DNA of 64,000 bases from Lucinisca nassula (lineage: Eukaryota; Mollusca; Bivalvia; Lucinida; Lucinidae). Location of the stretch: the NCBI GenBank assembly GCA_963580285.1, contig OY757012.1, positions 172,009,994-172,073,993 on the forward strand, read 5' to 3'. The notes below the pieces were generated by a model. The model searched no databases. It worked only from the letters and a program-made list of their open reading frames with translations, and had not been told where the DNA came from. Below, piece after piece: positions 43,043 to 54,424 of this stretch (positions are counted from its first letter, which is position 1; the number at the start of each line of letters is the position of its first letter). Position numbers and translations under genes: made by a program.

Positions 43043-45809
43043 TTAGCTCGCCTGCGCCGAAGGCTCCGGGGGAGCTATTGTGATCACTCACCGTCCGTCG
43101 TCGTCGTCCGTCTGTCCACAATTGCTTTTAACGACATCTCCTCATAAACCTCTGAACAGATTTTGACCAAACTTGGCAGAAATGATCTTTGGGTGATACT
43201 CTCTTAAAGTTGTTCAAAGAATTCCATTCCATGCAGAACTCTGGTCGCCATGGCAACGAAAATTGGAAAATAAGAAAAAAAAACTTTAAAAAATCTTCTT
43301 GTCTGAAACCAGAAGGCCCAGGTCTTTGATATTTGGTATGAAGCGTCATCTACAAAGATTGGACAATTTATAGCTCTAGGTCCAAAAATGCCCCCGCTGC
43401 GGGGCCCACTGGTTTTACATAGGCTTATAGTAGGGAAAACCTTTAAAAATCTTTTTGTTTGAAACCAGAAGGCCCAGGTCTTTGATATTTGATATGAAAC
43501 TTCATCTAGTGAACCTCTACCAAGTGTATACAAATTATAGCCCTCTGGTTTTACATATGCTTATATAGGGAAAATCTTTAAAAATCTTCTTGTCTGAAAC
43601 CAGAAGGCCCAGGTCTTAGATATTTGGTATGAAGCTTCATCTAGTGGACCTCTACCAAGATTGTTCAAATTAAAGCCCTGGGGCGAAAAATCCCTCCTCG
43701 CTGGGGCCCACTGGTTTTAATAGGCTTATATAGGGAACCAGAAAGACCAGCCCTTTGATATTTGCTATCAAGATTGTTCACATTATAGCCCTTGAGCCAA
43801 CAATGCCCTCGTGTTGGGGCCCACTGGTGTAACATAGACTTATAATGGGGAAAAACATTAAAAATCGTCTTGTCTGAAACCAGAAGGCCCAGGTCTTTGA
43901 TATTTAGTATGAAGCTTCATCTAGTGAACCTCTATTAAGATTGTTCAAATTATAGACCTGGGGCCAAAAATGTCCCCGCGCCAGGGCCAACTTGTTTTAC
44001 ATAGGCTTATATAGGAAAAACCTTTAACAATCTTCTTGTCTGATACCAGAAGGCCAAGGTCTTTGATATTTGATATGAAGCTTCATCTAGTGGACCTCTA
44101 CCAAGATTGTTCAAATTATAGCCCTGGGGCCTAAACTGCCCCCGCGACGGAGCCCACTGGTTTTACATAGGCTTATATAGGGAAATCCTTTAATAATCTT
44201 CTAGGAGGTCTTTGATATTTGGTACGTAGTTTCATCTTGTGGACCTCTACCAAGATTGTTTAAAAAATAGCCTTGGGACCAAAATGCCCACGCACCGGTG
44301 CCAACTGGGACATAGGCTTATATAGGTAAAACCTTTAAAATCTTCTTGTCGGATACCAGAAGGCCCAGGTCGTTGATATCTAGTATGAAGCTTCATCTAG
44401 TGAACCTCTACCAAGATTGTTCAAATTAAAGTCCTGGGGCCAAAAATGCCCCACACTCGGGCCCACTGTTTAGACATAGGTATATATAGAGAAAACCTTT
44501 AAAAATCTTCTTGTCTGAAACCAGAAGGCCCAGGTCGTTGATATATGGTATGAAGCTTCGTCTAGTGGACCTCTACCAAGATTGTTCAAATTAAAGCCCT
44601 GGGGCGAAAAATGCCTCCGCGCTGGTGCCCACTGGTTTTACATAGGCTTATATAGGGAACCAGAAGGACCAGCCCTTTGGTATTTGCTATGAAGATTGTC
44701 CACATTATAGCCCTTGAGCCAACAATGCCCCCGTGTCGGGGCCCATTGGTTTAACATAGACTTATAATGGAGAAAACCATTAAAAATCTTTTTGTCTGCA
44801 ACCAGAAGGCCCAGGTCTTTGATATTTGGTACGAAGCTTCATCTAGTGAACCTCTATTAAGATTGTTCAAATTATAGACCTGGGGCCAAAAATGTCTCCG
44901 CGCCAGGGCCAACTGGTTTTACATAGGCTTAAGCCGGTGCTAGAGGGCGTGGCCGGTGTTGCACATTTCAGTTCTGGTCATGAATAGACTCAATAAAACC
45001 GAGTCTGCTATTTTCGTTTATTTGGTGTATTCTTTGCTTCCAAAGGATCTAACTATTCAGAACTTATTTATATAGGAAAAACCTTTAACAATCTTCTTGT
45101 CTGATACCAGAAGGCCAATGTATTTGATATTTGGTATGAAGCTTCATCTAGTGAACCTCTACCAAGATTGTTCAAATTATAGCCCTGGGGCTTAAACTGC
45201 CCCCGCGACGGTGCCCACTGGTTTTACATACTAGGCTTATATAAGGAAATCCTTTAATAATCTTCTTGTCTGAGGTCTTGGTATTTGGTACGTAGTTTCA
45301 TCTTGCGGACCTCTACCAAGATTGTTTAAAAAATAGCCTTGGGGCCAAAATGCCCACGCAACGGTGCCAACTGGTACGTAGGCTTATATAGGTAAAACCT
45401 TTAAAATCTTCTTGCCGGATACCAGAAGGCCCATGTCTTTGATATCTAGTATGAAGCTTCAGCTAGTGAACCTCTACCAAGATTGTTTAAATTATAGTCC
45501 TGGGGCCAAAAATGCCCCACGCTCGGACCCACTGTTTAGACATAGGTATATATAGAGAAAACCTTTAAAAATCTTCTTGTCTGAAACCAGAAGGCTCAGG
45601 TTTTTGATATTTGGTATGAAGCTTCATTTATTGGACCTTTACCAAGATTGTTCAAATAATAGCCCTGGGGCCACAAATGCCCACGCAGCGGGGTCCACCA
45701 AGATTGTTCATATTATAGACCTGGAGTCAAAAATTGCCCCACCCTGGGACCCACATGTATATCTCTTAGCTCAGGTGAGCGAGTTAGGACCATCATGGTC
45801 CTCTTGTTT
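43043..45809 (+). mobile_element. Tandem-array element 5 (nested)
   Basis: It opens TTAGCTCGCCTGCGCCGAAG / GCTCCGGGGGAGC with a CGTCGTCGTCCGTC run and has about 15 units. It closes CAGGTGAGCGAGTTAGGACC / ATCATGGTCCTCTTG. Internally, blocks of several units look duplicated (43.7-44.6 and 44.6-45.5 kb share unusual deletions). 44937-45065 is a foreign insert related to 29044-29100. Confidence 0.7.
44937..45065 (-). repeat. Insert related to the hammerhead-bearing segment
   Basis: Read in reverse it has ATCCTTTGGAAGCAAAGAAT then ACACCAAATAAACGAAAAT, matching 29050-29090 just upstream of the minus-strand hammerhead. No hammerhead core is found here. Confidence 0.55.
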
Positions 45810-46689
45810 ATAAAGCTTCATCTAGTGGACCACTACCAAGATTGTTCAAATTGTAGCCTGGGGCCAAATGTGACCCCGCACCTGGGCCCCCTGGTTTTAA
45901 ATAGACATATATAGGGAAAATCTTTAAAAATCTTCTTGTCTGAAACCAGAAGGGCCAGGTCTATGATATTTGGTATGAGGCTTTATCTAGTGGACCTTTA
46001 CCAAGATTGTTCAAATTAAAGCCCTGGGGCCAAAACATGCCCCCGCACCAGGGCCTACTCGTTTTACATAGGCTTACATTGGGAAATCCTTTAAAAATCT
46101 TCTTGTCTGAAACCAGAAGGCCAAGGTCTTTATGGTAAGTATGAATCTTCATCTAGTGGACCGCTTCCAAGATTGTTCAAATGAGTGCACTGGGGTCAAA
46201 AAAGCCCCGCGCCAAGGCCCTTTGATTTTACATAGGCTTATATAGGGAAACCTGTAAAACTTTTCTTGTGTGAAACCAGAAGGCCCAGGTATTTGGTATT
46301 TGGTATGAAGCTTCATCCAGTAAACCCCTTTCCAAGATTATTCAGGCCAAAAATGCCTCAGCACCGGGGCCCATTGTCTTTAAGCTTATAAAGGAAAACC
46401 TTTGAAAATCTTCTTGTCTGAAACCAGAAGGCCTAGATCTTTGATATTTGGTATGAAGCTTCATTTAGTTTTCAAATTATACCACGGGGGGGGGGGAATG
46501 GCCCCGCCTCAGCGCCCACTGGTTTGACACAGACTTATATAGTGGACATCTACCAAGGTTGATCAAATTATAGATCTTTGGTCAAATATTGCCCTGTCCC
46601 GAGATCCACCTAAATCTCTTAGTTCAGGTGAGCGATGTAGGACCATCATGGTCCTCTTGTTATAGTGAAGTTGAATGGTCCTCTTGTTA

Positions 46690-46790
46690 TAGTGAAGTTG
46701 ATTTATATTTGTATTTATTTCCCTTTGGGGTCTTGGGCGGGACGTATGAGTTAATTGTAGATCATTGCCTTCACTCTTAATTTTTATAAT
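46690..46790 (+). mobile_element. PLE-A 3' terminus, about 100 bp
   Basis: TTTCCCTTTGGGGTCTTGG to GATCATTGCCTTCACTCTTA; short and 3'-anchored. Confidence 0.7.
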
Positions 46791-46849
46791 GCTGATAAAC
46801 CTGATTCAGAGGTTTAGCTATTAATTTGATTCAAAAAGTGAAGTCAGTA

Positions 46850-48062
46850 ACATAACAAGGCATTGTGGCAAACGGAAAAGTTACGATAAGTAAACATCAT
46901 AAACGGGGCCTCGGTATCAGCAAAGTTTGCTTTATCTAACTGAAGTTCTGGGGGGGGGGGGGGGGTAAATTTGACTAATAAACCATCGAAATAGGTATTG
47001 TCAATATTTAATAAATCATCCAAATATCTAGAAGCCGAGCTTAATAGAAGTGAAGGCAATGATCAGGATTCGATACAATTAACTCACAAAGGCTACAATG
47101 ATTCTAGATTGGTTTTCAACGGAAACTGACATCATCAAGTCTCTTTTCATAACAAAACAAGAACAGATCAGCCACAAGAGGTGCACAATTTGTACCGATC
47201 GGATTACCAACAACTTTTCTAAATAGCTTAGTACCAAATCTAATGTAAATATTATCCGATAGAAAGGTGAGAGCTTCACACACTTTCTGACATGACCATA
47301 AAGTATAATTGTTATGCTGTTCAGAAGTGAAAAATGCATTTCTTACATTACATGCAAGATAGAGGGAGTCTTCCCTATGCAATGTCCATTCAATTAAGCC
47401 ATTAAGTTATCTTTTATAAGGTTATGAGGAAGTGTAGTGTACAATGTGGAAAAATCATAAGTAGACAGACTTGAAGCACGAAAACGTCTGGATTTTAATT
47501 TATATAAAACTTCATTAGAATATTTTATAGACCAAAATTGATGTCTTCCTGATCTTTCAAAGGCATTGTCGTAATATTTTTTTACATATTTTTTTTGGAT
47601 GGCAGTAAAACGTGACGTTAGCAATTTGGAAAGCTCAGTGGCGGTACAAGAGCTTGAATTTGCAAAAAACCTTGCTATGTATGGTCTTTTATGAAGTTTT
47701 GATAACCAATATAAAGTAGGAAGCTTTTCTTGGCCTTCTGTAACACATACAGCAAACTTGGTGGCTGAATGACAAATGTGGTCATCAACTACAGCCCTCT
47801 CTACAGCCAAAGTCTGCAGTTCATAGGCTTTAGTAGCGCCACGTTCTTGCTGAAGAGTGTAAACATAGTGGAGCCGTCAAACAACGACCACATTGTTAGC
47901 GGCCTTGTCTGCTGGAGCCAAAACAAACGTCATATGAAATTCTTGAATACCTAGTTTAAGGTGACGTAAATACATTTTAGGTTTAGGAGGTATTAAGTTC
48001 GTATTTTGAGAGTTGAAAGAAATGCGTTTGTTTACTAGTTTCAGAATGCTAAGTTTCCATTC
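46850..48062 (-). pseudogene. PLE RT core copy, both ends missing
   Basis: On the minus strand, reading N to C: LAPADKAAN-like box near 47905, DKLPTLYWLSKLHKRPY near 47700-47740, YDFSTLYTTLPHNLIKDN near 47410-47460, VRNAFFTSEQHNNYTL near 47310-47350, GTNCAPLVADLFLFCYE near 47150-47195, and the active site SRYLDDLLNID near 47005-47035 with both Asp intact. A 16-base G run (46951-46966) follows the active site at the homologous place to that in the copy at 17.2 kb. A 45-bp A-type terminus (47043-47087) is inserted just before the active site. Confidence 0.8.
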
Positions 48063-48067
48063 TATTA

Positions 48068-48600
48068 AGGCTTTTATTGCAAATTAAAGCTCTTGTTCCA
48101 CCACTGAACTCTCCAAATTATTAACTACATTTTGCACTGCAATCAAAATTCATGTGATTAAATATTGCGACAAAGTCTTTGAAAGATCAGGAAGAAATCT
48201 GTTTTGGTCTATAAAAATTCCAATGAAAAATAGAAGTGAAGACAATGATCAGGAATCTATAAAATTAACCCACAGCTCACATCAGAGACACCAAAGGGAA
48301 AGAAACACAAACATGAAACAACAGACCCTAATGGAAACATCAATAGCAGAAAACCAAAAGGACAGTTGCTTTTCCACAAAATGGCAAACTGGCTATCCAA
48401 AATAAAATAATATAAGCGATTCACACACCCAAAGACAAACCATAATAAAAATAAAACCACCTTGGAACGATCAGTGAAACGAATTCAACTGGGCGGGTAG
48501 CGGGAGTAGGGGTGAGGTGGCTTAAAAAAGTTTGTTTTGGCTCCAGCAGACAAGGCCGCTAACAACCGCTGTCGACGGTTCTACTATTTTAATACTCTTC
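48068..48600. mobile_element. Jumbled PLE fragments
   Basis: 48068-48230 (+) is RT sequence (ATTGCAAATTAAAGCTCTTG; protein block around STTELSKLL). 48231-48525 (-) is an A-type 3' end. 48528-48600 (+) resumes the RT protein at FVLAPADKAANN. With the preceding minus-strand copy this makes another head-to-head arrangement. Confidence 0.65.
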
Positions 48601-48601
48601 A

Positions 48602-48775
48602 GCAAGCCTATCCAGGAAAAGTGGTGCGAGTCGGACCGCTTCTTACACACTCGTGCGTTCTTTACGTAGTAAGGCTTGAGATGTCATTTCATCTCGCTGT
48701 CAGGTAAAAGTCCCACAAAATCGGAAGCAACATCTCAAAATAACCGAATAGGGACATAAGAACAAACGAACTAAG
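48602..48775 (+). mobile_element. S1 SINE-like element, short copy
   Basis: AGCCTATCCAGGAAAAGTGG to CTCAAAATAACCGAATAGGG, with GAGATGTCATTTCATCTC inside; degraded tail AAGAACAAACGAAC. Confidence 0.65.
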
Positions 48776-49960
48776 CAATACCGGTCGTTACTTGAGTTAC
48801 AACAGTGTTGCATTTATTTTTATTTATTAATTTTGTTTTTATAACAACATCTTAACATAAACTTGAAAAACTGTCGTAAATTTGATCATTGCGTAAAAGT
48901 GACAACATATTTTTTACTTAAGTACTTTTGGAAATTTATTTTATGTAACTTTAATATGACTGGTGTAAGATTCTGTGAGAAAAAGGCGTTTATCTCTTTC
49001 CTGAAACCATTCTTGAATATGAGCTACGACAGTGTTTCATTGACTCTCGAAGTTCCTGTGCGTCTACATGTTAATATAGTTTTTCGAATCTTTATTTGCG
49101 TAAGGCCCCGAGGTTATTAAATGTTTTTTCATGCTCAGCTCTGAGTATGAAATGTGCCCCGCTTATAAACTTAAAAAATGCCAAAATTGTTGGCACTTTA
49201 AAATTTATAAGCAGGGCAGAGAATATTCTGGGCTGATCTGTGCAGGAAAATTATCAATTCCATTTGTATGTTGCTGTTTTTGAGTATAAAAATGTCATGC
49301 TCAGCTGAGATGAGCATACTTGATCCTTTTGCTGAGCACCTTCTTTATTTTTTGTCTTTTTACATGTAGTGCTAATGCTTCGCCGTAAAACGAAATGTTC
49401 GTCCTAAAATTGTTGATTTATCACCATTATCTTCAAATGTTGACTATTTGTGAGAATTGCCTTGACGAGGTAGTTTGGAAGTAACAAGCACCAACAAAAT
49501 ATAACAAAACAGAAAAAGAAAAAAAAGATAGTTTTAGTTTGAAACATAATACGTTCTGATAAATTTTAACTGGCATGATACCTCATGAATGTGTTATCCC
49601 TTTGTGCAAAAAGGTGAAAACGCCGATCTCAAACTTGGGTCGTCAAACATGGCATTTGTTTATTTTAATGTTACCCGGCTGAAGTGTAGACTCTATTTCA
49701 AACTGAAATGTTTGAACGTTTCGTCGCGTCTCTTTCGCCATGTTTTATTCACAGCGTCCACATTATACTTTTCTCGTATTGCAGTAGTGCGTGGGATAGC
49801 TCATATTGTTCAAAAGTTAAAACATATGTAGATGTATTCTGAAGTTAAATACTACTGTATGTTGCCGGACGTTTAGATTGCATTTTAAAATAAATTTGTT
49901 TAGCCGAACAGGTTATCCAAGGAAACACATCAGAACTAAAAAAAAAGAATATTTAAGTTT
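48776..49960. other. Unassigned intronic sequence
   Basis: AT-rich. ATGCTCAGCTCTGAGTATG / CATGCTCAGCTGAGATGAGC imply a small local inverted repeat (49130-49315). I see no exon with CUB-like content. Confidence 0.4.
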
Positions 49961-49963
49961 TGC

Positions 49964-50010
49964 GGGGCCGGAGAAGTTACTTTCGGCCAATAAGGTCTTA
50001 TCGGGGCCAC
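49964..50010 (-). ncRNA. Degenerate hammerhead relic
   Basis: On the minus strand CCGATAA stands where CUGAUGA is expected, followed by GACC-TTATT-GGCC and GAAA with spacing identical to the hammerheads at 29.1 and 29.7 kb. Stem I keeps only GGCC/GGCC. Two core changes make activity unlikely. Confidence 0.5.
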
Positions 50011-50171
50011 TTGAATATTTTCAAACTGCCACAATGGGATCAGTGATCCCAAATAATTAAAAAAATCTACACCATGAAGACAGACAGGGAGAATTTGTAA
50101 GACCGCCACACAGTCCCTTAACACCAGCAAAGTCTTGCAATTGGGTCAATAATCCCAATGACGAATAATAC

Positions 50172-50242
50172 CGAAAGTGTCTCTGATGGGTGGTGTGGGT
50201 TTATTGTATCGATTCCTGATCATTGCTTTCACTGCTATTTTG
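50172..50242 (+). mobile_element. PLE-A 3' terminus, 70 bp
   Basis: GTGTCTCTGATGGGTGG to GATCATTGCTTTCACTGC, 3'-anchored. Confidence 0.7.
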
Positions 50243-50384
50243 TAATACACACGATGGTAAAAAAGGGGACGTTTTACGTTCATTATTTCTCGTCGTCATC
50301 ATCATTTACGTTCATTATGCGGAATTTTCATCAAAACACTATTGATTGATCATATCCTTCGCTGAGGTAACAAAGGTTTTGTCG

Positions 50385-50640
50385 TTTGTTTGTTTGAGTT
50401 AAGGTTTAATTTCAATGTATACACTATTTAGGTCATTTTAGAGATGCTTCTTCCGATTTTGTGAGGATTTTACGCGACATTGAGATGAAATGACATCTCA
50501 AGCCCTACCGCCCATATAAAACACTAGGGTTTAAGTAGCAGTTCGACTCGCATCACTTTCCCTAGGCAGGATTAGACCTAAGCTGTGTACCAGTATTCAA
50601 GTTTGGTAGTTTTCAGCTCTGCATGGATCTATTGATTTAA
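50385..50640 (-). mobile_element. S1 SINE-like element upstream of a CUB exon
   Basis: Minus-strand S1 copy (tail TTTGTTTGTTTGAGTTAAGG on +, GAGATGAAATGACATCTCA inside), ending about 25-30 bp before the splice acceptor at 50665. Confidence 0.7.
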
Positions 50641-50665
50641 TGTATACTTATCAACTATGTTTCAG

Positions 50666-50874
50666 TGGGTGGACTTGAAATGACAATTTACAAAAGAATA
50701 GATAGAAACTACGGCTGGATTTCCTCTGTCGATGCTGATTCTAAAGGGTTATATGGTGCCAATGCATTTATTATTTTAGTTATAGAGAATGATGGGTATT
50801 CTCGGTATCTCCTGCAGTTGGTATACGCTGATATAGAGGACTACTATGGATGCAAAAGTGATTTCTTAAGTGTG
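50666..50874 (+). CDS. CUB-like domain first-half exon
   Basis: The acceptor TCAACTATGTTTCAG and donor GTG|GTAAGAG give phases 1 and 0, identical to the exon at 19612. The 69 residues start GGLEMTIYKRIDRNYGWISS, continue LYGANAFIILVIENDG and YLLQLVYADIEDYYG, and end CKSDFLSV. This follows the CUB plan (hydrophobic strand, long loop, C-x2-D-x-L-x-V turn) but lacks Cys1 and Cys2, so only the second disulphide could form. Joined to the exon at 25870 through the GC donor, the junction codon is GTG (Val) and the frame is continuous. Its second half is not visible downstream and may lie past the window end. Confidence 0.75.
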
Positions 50875-51325
50875 GTAAGAGTCTATTAGTAACAGCTGTT
50901 TGGTACGATGGTATGGTTTTTAGCTCTTAAGATAAGAAGAAAATGTATTGTGACACTTCGAGTATAGTCCTGTTTGTAAAGTTGTCTTTTGGAGATCTGA
51001 GCTTACATCACTTAGTTTCTAAGATAGGGTCTTCAGTTTTGAATAAAAATCAAAAATGAGTTCCTTGAAGTCTGTTATATTTATCAAACCATTAAAAAGT
51101 AGCAAACGGTTTAGTTCCTGATGAGATGGCCAAGAATGTGTACGGAGTTAAAAGGCTTAATTTACCAATGTATCAAAGTATATTTATTGTTGGTTTCCCC
51201 ACCCCTTTTGTTTGTTTTATTTAAAACAATATTATACATTGACTTGATTTCACGTTTACAGTTGGGACCACGGCTTCAACAAAAGCAAATGTACGCACCA
51301 CAAGTAAAAAAAAATAGAATAAAAT
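50875..51325. other. Intron start, no feature
   Basis: AT-rich single-copy-looking sequence up to the PLE 5' region at 51330. Confidence 0.35.
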
Positions 51326-52005
51326 GATATTTTCTCGCGTCCGGACTGTCGAAAGCATAAAACTAGATCGCACGGCACCAGAAAAAATGGAAACTATAAA
51401 CGTAAATCACGTGCCTTTAAAAGAAACAATACCATGATAAATTGACTGTCTATAATATTAATGAATCATGGATGCCACTCAATGTTTGCATTTCTAAGTG
51501 CATTACCCTTTTCCGTATTCTGGACACCGAGCCGACTAAATTTTACGATAGTTCTTATCAGTTATACGATGCTGCCCTTTTAACTAGAGCTTATAGTGAG
51601 CATGCTGTTTGTCCTTTCATCGATTCTGAAATTAATCACAAACGTCATTACATCAGAATATCCTGCATTAATGAGGGTTTGGATGGAAAAGATTTACCTA
51701 GTATCTCCCGGGACAGTTCGGTGATTTCATCCATTCCTGCTTATTTTCAAATACTGAAACGCCCATAATTTGCTATAAATACAATAAACCTGTTATTTTT
51801 AATTTCAATAAACTTGTTTCTGATCTTGATATTGACACTAACGCTCCTGATACCTGTGATTATAAAAATGCAGTGTATTGCTATCCTGTTGCTGGTCATA
51901 TTATTACTGGCAATTTAAAAATTATTCCTAATTAAAGGATGTGAAATATAATTTCGAAAGGACCGAAATATCGATTTGATTCTAAAATTGATTTCAACAA
52001 GTGTA

Positions 52006-53431
52006 CGAGGGATGTTCGAAAAGAATTGCTTATTTCCATCTGGAGACTTCCAATTTCAAGTTAGCCTCGAAGTACTGTCCGTGGTTAGAACCGATATATC
52101 CACTTCTTGAAGGCGTCACGGTACGCTGATTGGGGCACAATAATAAGGTACTGATGAAAGGCAGATCCAAGGGCTTGTCGGGACTGGTATTTCCGCCCAG
52201 CAAGGAATGATTTCAATTTCGGAAACGAAAAAGAAATCACACGGGGCAAGGTCTGGGGAATGCGGGGAGTGAGACAAAACAGTTACTTTTTCTTTCTTCA
52301 AAAACGCCGTAACCATTGCGGAGGTATAAGCGGGGCATTGTCATGTAGAAGACGGACATGTTTAGAACCAGTGGAAGGGCGTCGTTTCTGATAATACCTT
52401 TTCAGTTTCTTCAGTACTACATCTTTGTAATACTTTCCGGTGATGCTTTTGCACCAGCACTTTTATTGCGACGCCTTCACCCGAGAAGAAGATTGCATAC
52501 AAAATAGAAGTAGAGGCAATGATCAGGAATCGATACAATTAACCCACAGCTCCCATCAGAGACACCAAAAGAAAAGAAACACAAACATGAAGCAACAGAC
52601 CCCAACAGAAACACCAACAGCGGAAAGCCAAAAGGACACCTTCTTTGTACTCAAAGGACGTTTGGCAAATTGTGTGTTTGTTGTGTTTAGTGGCCCAGAT
52701 CTTATTGCTAACCTTCTTGACGGGTTCAAAATAATGAAGACAGGATGCATCACCTGTGACGTCATTAACAAACTGCTTTTTGTCATATTTTGGAAACATC
52801 TATTGCAGCTTTTTAGCCATTTTAACCTGTTGCCTCTTTTGCTCATCAGTCAACAGATGTAGCAGCCATCTAGCAGGAATATTTCTGTCTTTCAAATGCT
52901 TCTTAAAAATAAGGTGAACCGTTGATAGTGACATGCCTACCTTTCGTGCAATATCACGAACTGTAAACTCGCATCTCCTTCAACGATTTCCATTTTTTTT
53001 GGAAAAGATTTCTTTACGAGATGCAGATTTTGGCCTACCTGATTTCGGTGCATTTTGATAGACTCTACACCAGATTCAAATTTCTTTTTCCACCGCCGAA
53101 CTGTGTCATAAGACACCCAAGAAGGTCTATAAGCAGTAGAAATTTCAGTCATCAGCTGCTTCAAAGAACAACCAAGTTTTGGGCGAGCTTTGATGTAAGC
53201 CCGTATTTCATCTTTCTTGTCAATGCTTCTACCAACCATTTTACTGTAGTGGTCAATGATTGCGTGTATTGAAAAAGCAAGTTTTATGTCTTACACTTCA
53301 GCTAACATGTACATTTATACACCGTTGTTTAGGTATTGAATAACCGTCTTCATGTGTGTTTTGGTTTTTATCGAGCCCCACGTGGATATCGAGCTAGAGG
53401 CCAATAAGCAATTCTTTTTGAACATCCCTTA
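52006..53431 (-). mobile_element. Mariner transposon with broken transposase
   Basis: Terminal inverted repeats of about 30 bp (GGGATGTTCGAAAAGAATTG and its near-complement) bound 1.43 kb flanked by TA. The transposase reads on the minus strand: MVGRSIDKKDEIRAYIKARP with a helix-turn-helix (LMTEISTAYRPSWVSYDTVR, RWKKKF) at 53239-53060, a second HTH (VGMSLSTVHLIFKKHLKDRN, 52870-52940), LLTDEQKRQQV, the catalytic HDN near 52340, and HSPHSPDLAPCDFFF near 52250. Frameshifts and an A-type PLE insertion (52500-52640) inactivate it. The PLE copy at 58660 shows the empty target. Confidence 0.9.
52500..52640 (-). mobile_element. PLE-A 3' end inside the mariner
   Basis: A 140-bp 3'-anchored fragment (AGAAGTAGAGGCAATGATC to GCGGAAAGCCAAAAGGAC), so PLE-A activity continued after the mariner arrived. 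Confidence 0.8.
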
Positions 53432-53644
53432 TAGAGATGAAATCGCTGCTGCCTTGAATGAATTTGGTATTTGATGGTGTAAACGAGAGTATGTTGAGCA
53501 TAAAGCTCTCCAAGAATGGAAACTTAGCATTTTGAAACTAGTGAACAAACGCATTCCTTTATACTATAAAAAAAAACGAACATATTACCTCCTAAATCAA
53601 AGACAACTTTACGTCATCTTAAACTAGGTATTTTAAAAATATAT

Positions 53645-53822
53645 AAGAACTAGTAAGAAAAGGTCACTAGGGAAAGGCCACAATCCAAGAACGCAGCCGT
53701 CTCAAGTCACCTATAGAAAGTGATACGGAGGCGGCACACACAAAAACAGACGAAACATGAACCAAAAGTCAAATAACAGTTACGGCACTACAAAAGAACG
53801 ACCGCATTGGGACGTTTCACTC
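53645..53822. repeat. Diverged PLE-like UTR fragment
   Basis: AGAACGACCGCATTGGGACG-type sequence resembles the AGAACCGCCTTGGAACGG block of the A UTR. A similar diverged piece sits at 54196-54330 (AACGATCAGAGACTGGTAC against AATGATCAGGAATCGATAC). Confidence 0.45.
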
Positions 53823-54424
53823 CAGTTTGTTTTGACTCCAGCAGACAAGGCCGCTAACAATGTGTTCGTTGTTTGATGGCTATACTATGTTGACACTCTT
53901 CAGCAGGAGCTTAGTGTTACTAAGGTCTATGAACTGCGGCCTTTGTAGAGAGGGCTGAAGTTGATGGTCACATTTGTTATTTAGCCATCAAGTTTGCTGT
54001 TTATGTTACAGAAGGCAAAGACAAACTTCCTACGTTATATTGGCTACTAAAACTTCATAAAAGACCATACAAGCAAGGTTTATTGCAAATTCAGTCTCTT
54101 GTACCACCACGTAACTTTCCAAATTATTAACAACATGTTTACTGCCATAAAAACATGTGGTATAATATCGCAACAGCACCTTTGAAAGATCAGGGAAAAA
54201 ATTGAAAAGACAAACGATCAGAGACTGGTACAATCAGATCCAAAATTCTTCCCACAATATCTGTAGGGAAAGAAGTCGAAACATGGTGCGACGGCAGAAA
54301 ACAAAACGGGTTTAAGTTAACGTTACGGGATCCCAACCCTTACCTTCACTTTCACTGTGGTTCAAACAAGTATTTGCCTGGTCCGCCAGAAGGTTTTCTA
54401 AATCATAAGTTAATCAGAACATAA

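Larger units (their letters stand above)
41889..46664 (+). mobile_element. Tandem-array element 4, with element 5 nested inside
   Basis: It opens AGCTCACCTGAGCCGAAGGC, with a hairpin of a different subtype from elements 1-3. Its units stop at 43040 within TTTGATAT and resume at about 45812 with AAGCTTCATCTAGTGGACC, the next part of the same unit, so 43043-45809 is an inserted second element. It closes near 46664 (GATGTAGGACCATCATGGTCC). A direct repeat of TGGTCCTCTTGTTATAGTGA follows the end. Confidence 0.7.
51330..54195 (+). pseudogene. PLE 5' half, broken by a mariner
   Basis: This is the 5' coding part of the PLE element: a Lys/Arg-rich opening (near 51340-51430), then ESWMPLNVCISKC, LFRILDTEPTKFYDSSYQLY, FIDSEINHKRHYIRISCINE, CYPVAGHIITGNLKIIPN, the region interrupted at 52004 by the mariner and resuming at 53432, REYVEHKAL near 53495, and after a 180-bp foreign piece (53645-53822) FVLTPADKAANNVFVV, KDKLPTLYWLLKLHKRPY to 54195. 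Stops and frameshifts are present. It defines the N-terminal half together with the minus-strand copy at 55.8-59.7 kb. Confidence 0.75.

Noticed and set aside
28244..46664. CRISPR-like array
   Set aside because: Units of about 165 bp are contiguous and diverged, without the short-repeat/spacer structure, and the genome is eukaryotic.
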